This document shows positions 6,831-8,858 of a stretch of DNA of 8,858 nucleotides, piece after piece. The translations under genes were made by a program, and so were the position numbers. The notes under the pieces are model-generated. The model was given only the letters and a program-made list of their open reading frames with translations, made no database searches and was not told the DNA's origin. This stretch comes from Alphaproteobacteria bacterium (GTDB lineage Bacteria > Pseudomonadota > Alphaproteobacteria > Micropepsales > Micropepsaceae). Where the stretch lies: positions 1 to 8,858 of the forward strand of contig JAATGK010000297.1 in NCBI GenBank assembly GCA_015654715.1. Direction: 5' to 3'. Numbering within the stretch: the stretch's first letter is position 1; the number at the start of each line of letters is the position of its first letter.

Positions 6831-7772
6831 ATGACGCGCATATGGTTAATGCTCGCCATGGCGGTGGTTATGGCGCAGCCGGTTTGGGCGGACCGCGAAA
6901 TGTCGCCCGGCCAGAAGGCGTGGCTGACCGATCCGGCGGTGATGCCGCCCAAGGACCGCGTCATGCATACGGTCAAACCGTCGGACACCGATCCCCTGAT
7001 CAAGAACTTCGACGAAGAACATGTCGTTATGTTCAATCGCAGTTCGGCCGCGCACGCCCCGCTCGCCATCTTCATGACCGGCACCAGCGGACGGCCGGTC
7101 GGCGCGCGCTTGATCCTCAGCGTCATCGCCAATCAGGGTTACCGCGCCATCGGTCTCGAATACAACGACGTGCCGGCGGTGGTTCAGGTGTGTCCGCAAA
7201 GTCCCGACCCCGATTGTTCGGCCAATTTCCGGCACAAGCGGATTTTCGGCGGCAACGTCACCTCGCTGGTGGACAACCCGCTGAACGAGGCTGTCATTCC
7301 GCGGCTGGTGAGCTTGCTGCAGTATCTCGATGCCAAATACCCGGACGAGCATTGGGGTTCCTACCTCGTGAACGGCGAACCGGAGTGGAACAACATCGTC
7401 GTCTCGGGCCAGAGCCAAGGTGCCGGCATGGCGGCCTATATCGCCAAGAAGCGACTGGTGCAGCGCGTCGTGCTGTTCTCGAGCCCGTGGGATTTCTACG
7501 GCCGGTCGCGCACGCTCGCACCCTGGATCGGGGCGCCGTCGATCACGCCGATGGATCGTTGGTATGCCGAATATCACGCCCGCGAAAACACGGCCGATCT
7601 GCTGCCGAAATCCTACAAACTGCTCGGCATTCCGGATGCCAATGTGCGCGTCTTCAATGGCGAGCCGCCGCCCGAGGTGAAAGGCCCCAACCCTTATCAC
7701 GCCACCACGGCCAGCCTGCCGGAATACGTCCCCCAGTGGCAGGCGATGTACGGCAAGGCACCTAACAACTAG
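6831..7772 (+). CDS. Exported alpha/beta-hydrolase-like protein
   Basis: This 313-residue protein has a Sec-type signal peptide (hydrophobic core about 4-15, likely cut after V18-W-A20) and no lipobox, so it should be a soluble periplasmic or secreted protein. The GQSQG motif at 193-197, between a strand (NNIVVS) and a helix ([10 protein letters not shown]), is a classic nucleophile elbow with Ser195 as candidate nucleophile. FMTGTSGRP (81-89) may form the oxyanion-hole loop. His290 (NPYHATTAS) is a candidate catalytic histidine; the acid could be Asp221 (SPWDFYG) or a residue near 278, and I cannot decide. Cys121 and Cys129 could form a disulfide. It resembles uncharacterised hydrolases that I recall under the BPSS1187-like name, but I am not sure of this. 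Substrate is unknown. A very strong GGGGGAGGGG ribosome site precedes the ATG. Its stop overlaps the stop of the convergent purD by four bases. Confidence 0.85.
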   Translation: MTRIWLMLAMAVVMAQPVWADREMSPGQKAWLTDPAVMPPKDRVMHTVKPSDTDPLIKNFDEEHVVMFNRSSAAHAPLAIFMTGTSGRPVGARLILSVIANQGYRAIGLEYNDVPAVVQVCPQSPDPDCSANFRHKRIFGGNVTSLVDNPLNEAVIPRLVSLLQYLDAKYPDEHWGSYLVNGEPEWNNIVVSGQSQGAGMAAYIAKKRLVQRVVLFSSPWDFYGRSRTLAPWIGAPSITPMDRWYAEYHARENTADLLPKSYKLLGIPDANVRVFNGEPPPEVKGPNPYHATTASLPEYVPQWQAMYGKAPNN

Positions 7773-8858
7773 TTCTTGCGTGCCAGCGCCCGCCAGGCGA
7801 TGTCGCGGCGGCAGAAGCCTTGCGGCCAATCGATGGCGTCCACCGCGGCGTAAGCACGTTCGCGCGCCTCGCGCACGGTTTTGGCGATGGCGGTGATGTT
7901 GAGCACGCGGCCGCCGTTGGCGACGATCTTGCCGTCCTTCGCCGCTGTGCCGGCGTGGAAAATCGTGACCCCCGGCAGCTTCGCCGCCGCTTCGAGGCCG
8001 CGGATTTGCGAGCCCTTCGGGTAATCGCCGGGATAGCCTTTGGCAGCCATCACGACCGTCAGCGCCACCTCGTCATGCCAGCGCAAATCGACCTGATCGA
8101 GCACGCCGTCGCGCGCCGCCAGCAGCACCGTCAGCAAATCCGATTTCAGCCGCGGCAGGATGACTTGCGTTTCCGGATCGCCGAAGCGGCAATTGAATTC
8201 GATCAGCTTGGGCTCGCCGTCTTTGATCATCAGCCCGGCAAACAACACGCCGACATAGGTCCGCCCGCGTGCCTTCATGGCGGCGACGGTTGGCTTCAGG
8301 ATACGCGCGATGGTTTTCTCCACCACCTCGGGCGTCAGTACCGGCGCCGGGCTATAAGCACCCATGCCGCCGGTGTTGAGACCTTTGTCGCCATCGAAGG
8401 CGCGCTTGTGGTCTTGGGCGCCGATCAGCGGCAGCACGTGCTCACCGTCGGTCAGGGCGAAGAAACTGGCTTCCTCGCCATCGAGATATTCCTCCACCAC
8501 CAATTCGCGGCCCGCCGCGCCGAAGGCGCCGCCAAAGATCTCATCGATGGCCTTATCGGCCTCGGCTTTGGTTTCGGCGATGATGACGCCTTTGCCGGCG
8601 GCGACGCCGTCTGCCTTGATGACGACCGGCAAGCCGAGGGTTGCGGCGAAGGCCTTGGCTGGGTTCGCTTCGGTGAAACGCTGATAGGCGGCAGTCGGAA
8701 TGTCGAAGTCGCGGCAGAGGTCTTTAACGAAGCCTTTGGAGCCTTCCAGGATGGCGCCGGCGGCGCTGGGACCAAGGGCCTTGATCCCGGCGGCCTCGAA
8801 GCGGTCGGCGAGCCCGTCGATCAGCGGCACCTCAGGCCCGATCATCACGAAGCCGATA
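7769..8858 (-). CDS. purD: Phosphoribosylamine-glycine ligase PurD (5' end outside window)
   Basis: The visible 362 residues cover most of glycinamide ribonucleotide synthetase, which joins glycine to phosphoribosylamine using ATP in the second step of purine synthesis. The reading frame is open to the window edge ([12 protein letters not shown]), and about 65 N-terminal residues are likely missing, judged from the usual length of about 425. In fragment numbering, the ATP-grasp glycine-rich loop is in [10 protein letters not shown] (81-90), GEEASFF lies at 127-133, and the metal- and nucleotide-binding [12 protein letters not shown] at 220-231. GYPGDY (274-279) and NGGRVL (314-319) belong to the C-terminal domain. 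All key motifs look intact. The gene ends at a TAG that shares the palindrome CTAG with the stop of the convergent hydrolase gene. Confidence 0.97.
   Translation of the reverse strand, partial: IGFVMIGPEVPLIDGLADRFEAAGIKALGPSAAGAILEGSKGFVKDLCRDFDIPTAAYQRFTEANPAKAFAATLGLPVVIKADGVAAGKGVIIAETKAEADKAIDEIFGGAFGAAGRELVVEEYLDGEEASFFALTDGEHVLPLIGAQDHKRAFDGDKGLNTGGMGAYSPAPVLTPEVVEKTIARILKPTVAAMKARGRTYVGVLFAGLMIKDGEPKLIEFNCRFGDPETQVILPRLKSDLLTVLLAARDGVLDQVDLRWHDEVALTVVMAAKGYPGDYPKGSQIRGLEAAAKLPGVTIFHAGTAAKDGKIVANGGRVLNITAIAKTVREARERAYAAVDAIDWPQGFCRRDIAWRALARKN

Noticed and set aside
6846..7829. 327-residue minus-strand open frame
   Set aside because: Antisense to the exported hydrolase and runs into purD; His/Arg-rich with no motif.

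Overview
The window is GC-rich, densely coded chromosomal DNA from an alphaproteobacterium, most likely of the Hyphomicrobiales (Rhizobiales) or a close relative. The reasons are the high-GC codon use, a perfect CtrA-type motif (TTAA-N7-TTAAC) in a divergent promoter region, a PleC/DivJ/PdhS-like histidine kinase, and an intergenic inverted-repeat element whose core resembles repeats I recall from rhizobial genomes. This assignment comes from reading the sequence, not from a database match. No RNA genes, insertion sequences, CRISPR arrays or phage genes are visible, and no stretch over 300 bases lacks a gene.

Layout. 1-506 (-): 5' part of a LapG-like transglutaminase-type cysteine peptidase with a lipoprotein signal, running off the left edge. 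686-1165 (+): GFA/CENP-V family zinc protein, tail-to-tail with 1145-1588 (-), a two-helix membrane protein with a probable PH-like tail. 1813-2052 (-): small charged protein ending in an alternating Lys/acidic tail. 2165-3067 (-): RluB-type rRNA pseudouridine synthase, head-to-head with 3082-3534 (+), tRNA adenosine deaminase TadA. 3588-4250 (+): Nu-class/YfcG-like glutathione transferase, abutting 4251-4874 (-), a PAP2 membrane phosphatase. 4921-4980: REP-like inverted repeat. 4993-6141 (-): soluble PAS histidine kinase. 6142-6318: divergent regulatory region with the CtrA-type site. 6319-6810 and 6831-7772 (+): a likely two-gene operon for an FKBP-type prolyl isomerase lipoprotein and an exported alpha/beta hydrolase. 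7769-8858 (-): PurD, its 5' end beyond the right edge.

How the genes fit together. Most are housekeeping or general-purpose genes (rRNA and tRNA modification, purine synthesis, glutathione chemistry) and do not form one pathway. The units with a likely internal link are the rluB/tadA pair (both RNA modification) and the FKBP-hydrolase operon (both products exported). The CtrA-type site stands between that operon and a kinase of the type that feeds the CtrA pathway. Three convergent gene pairs overlap or abut with no room for a terminator.

I do not see a clear previously undescribed system. The leads most worth following are the CtrA-type site, the FKBP-hydrolase pair, the lipid-anchored LapG-like peptidase and the REP-like element.
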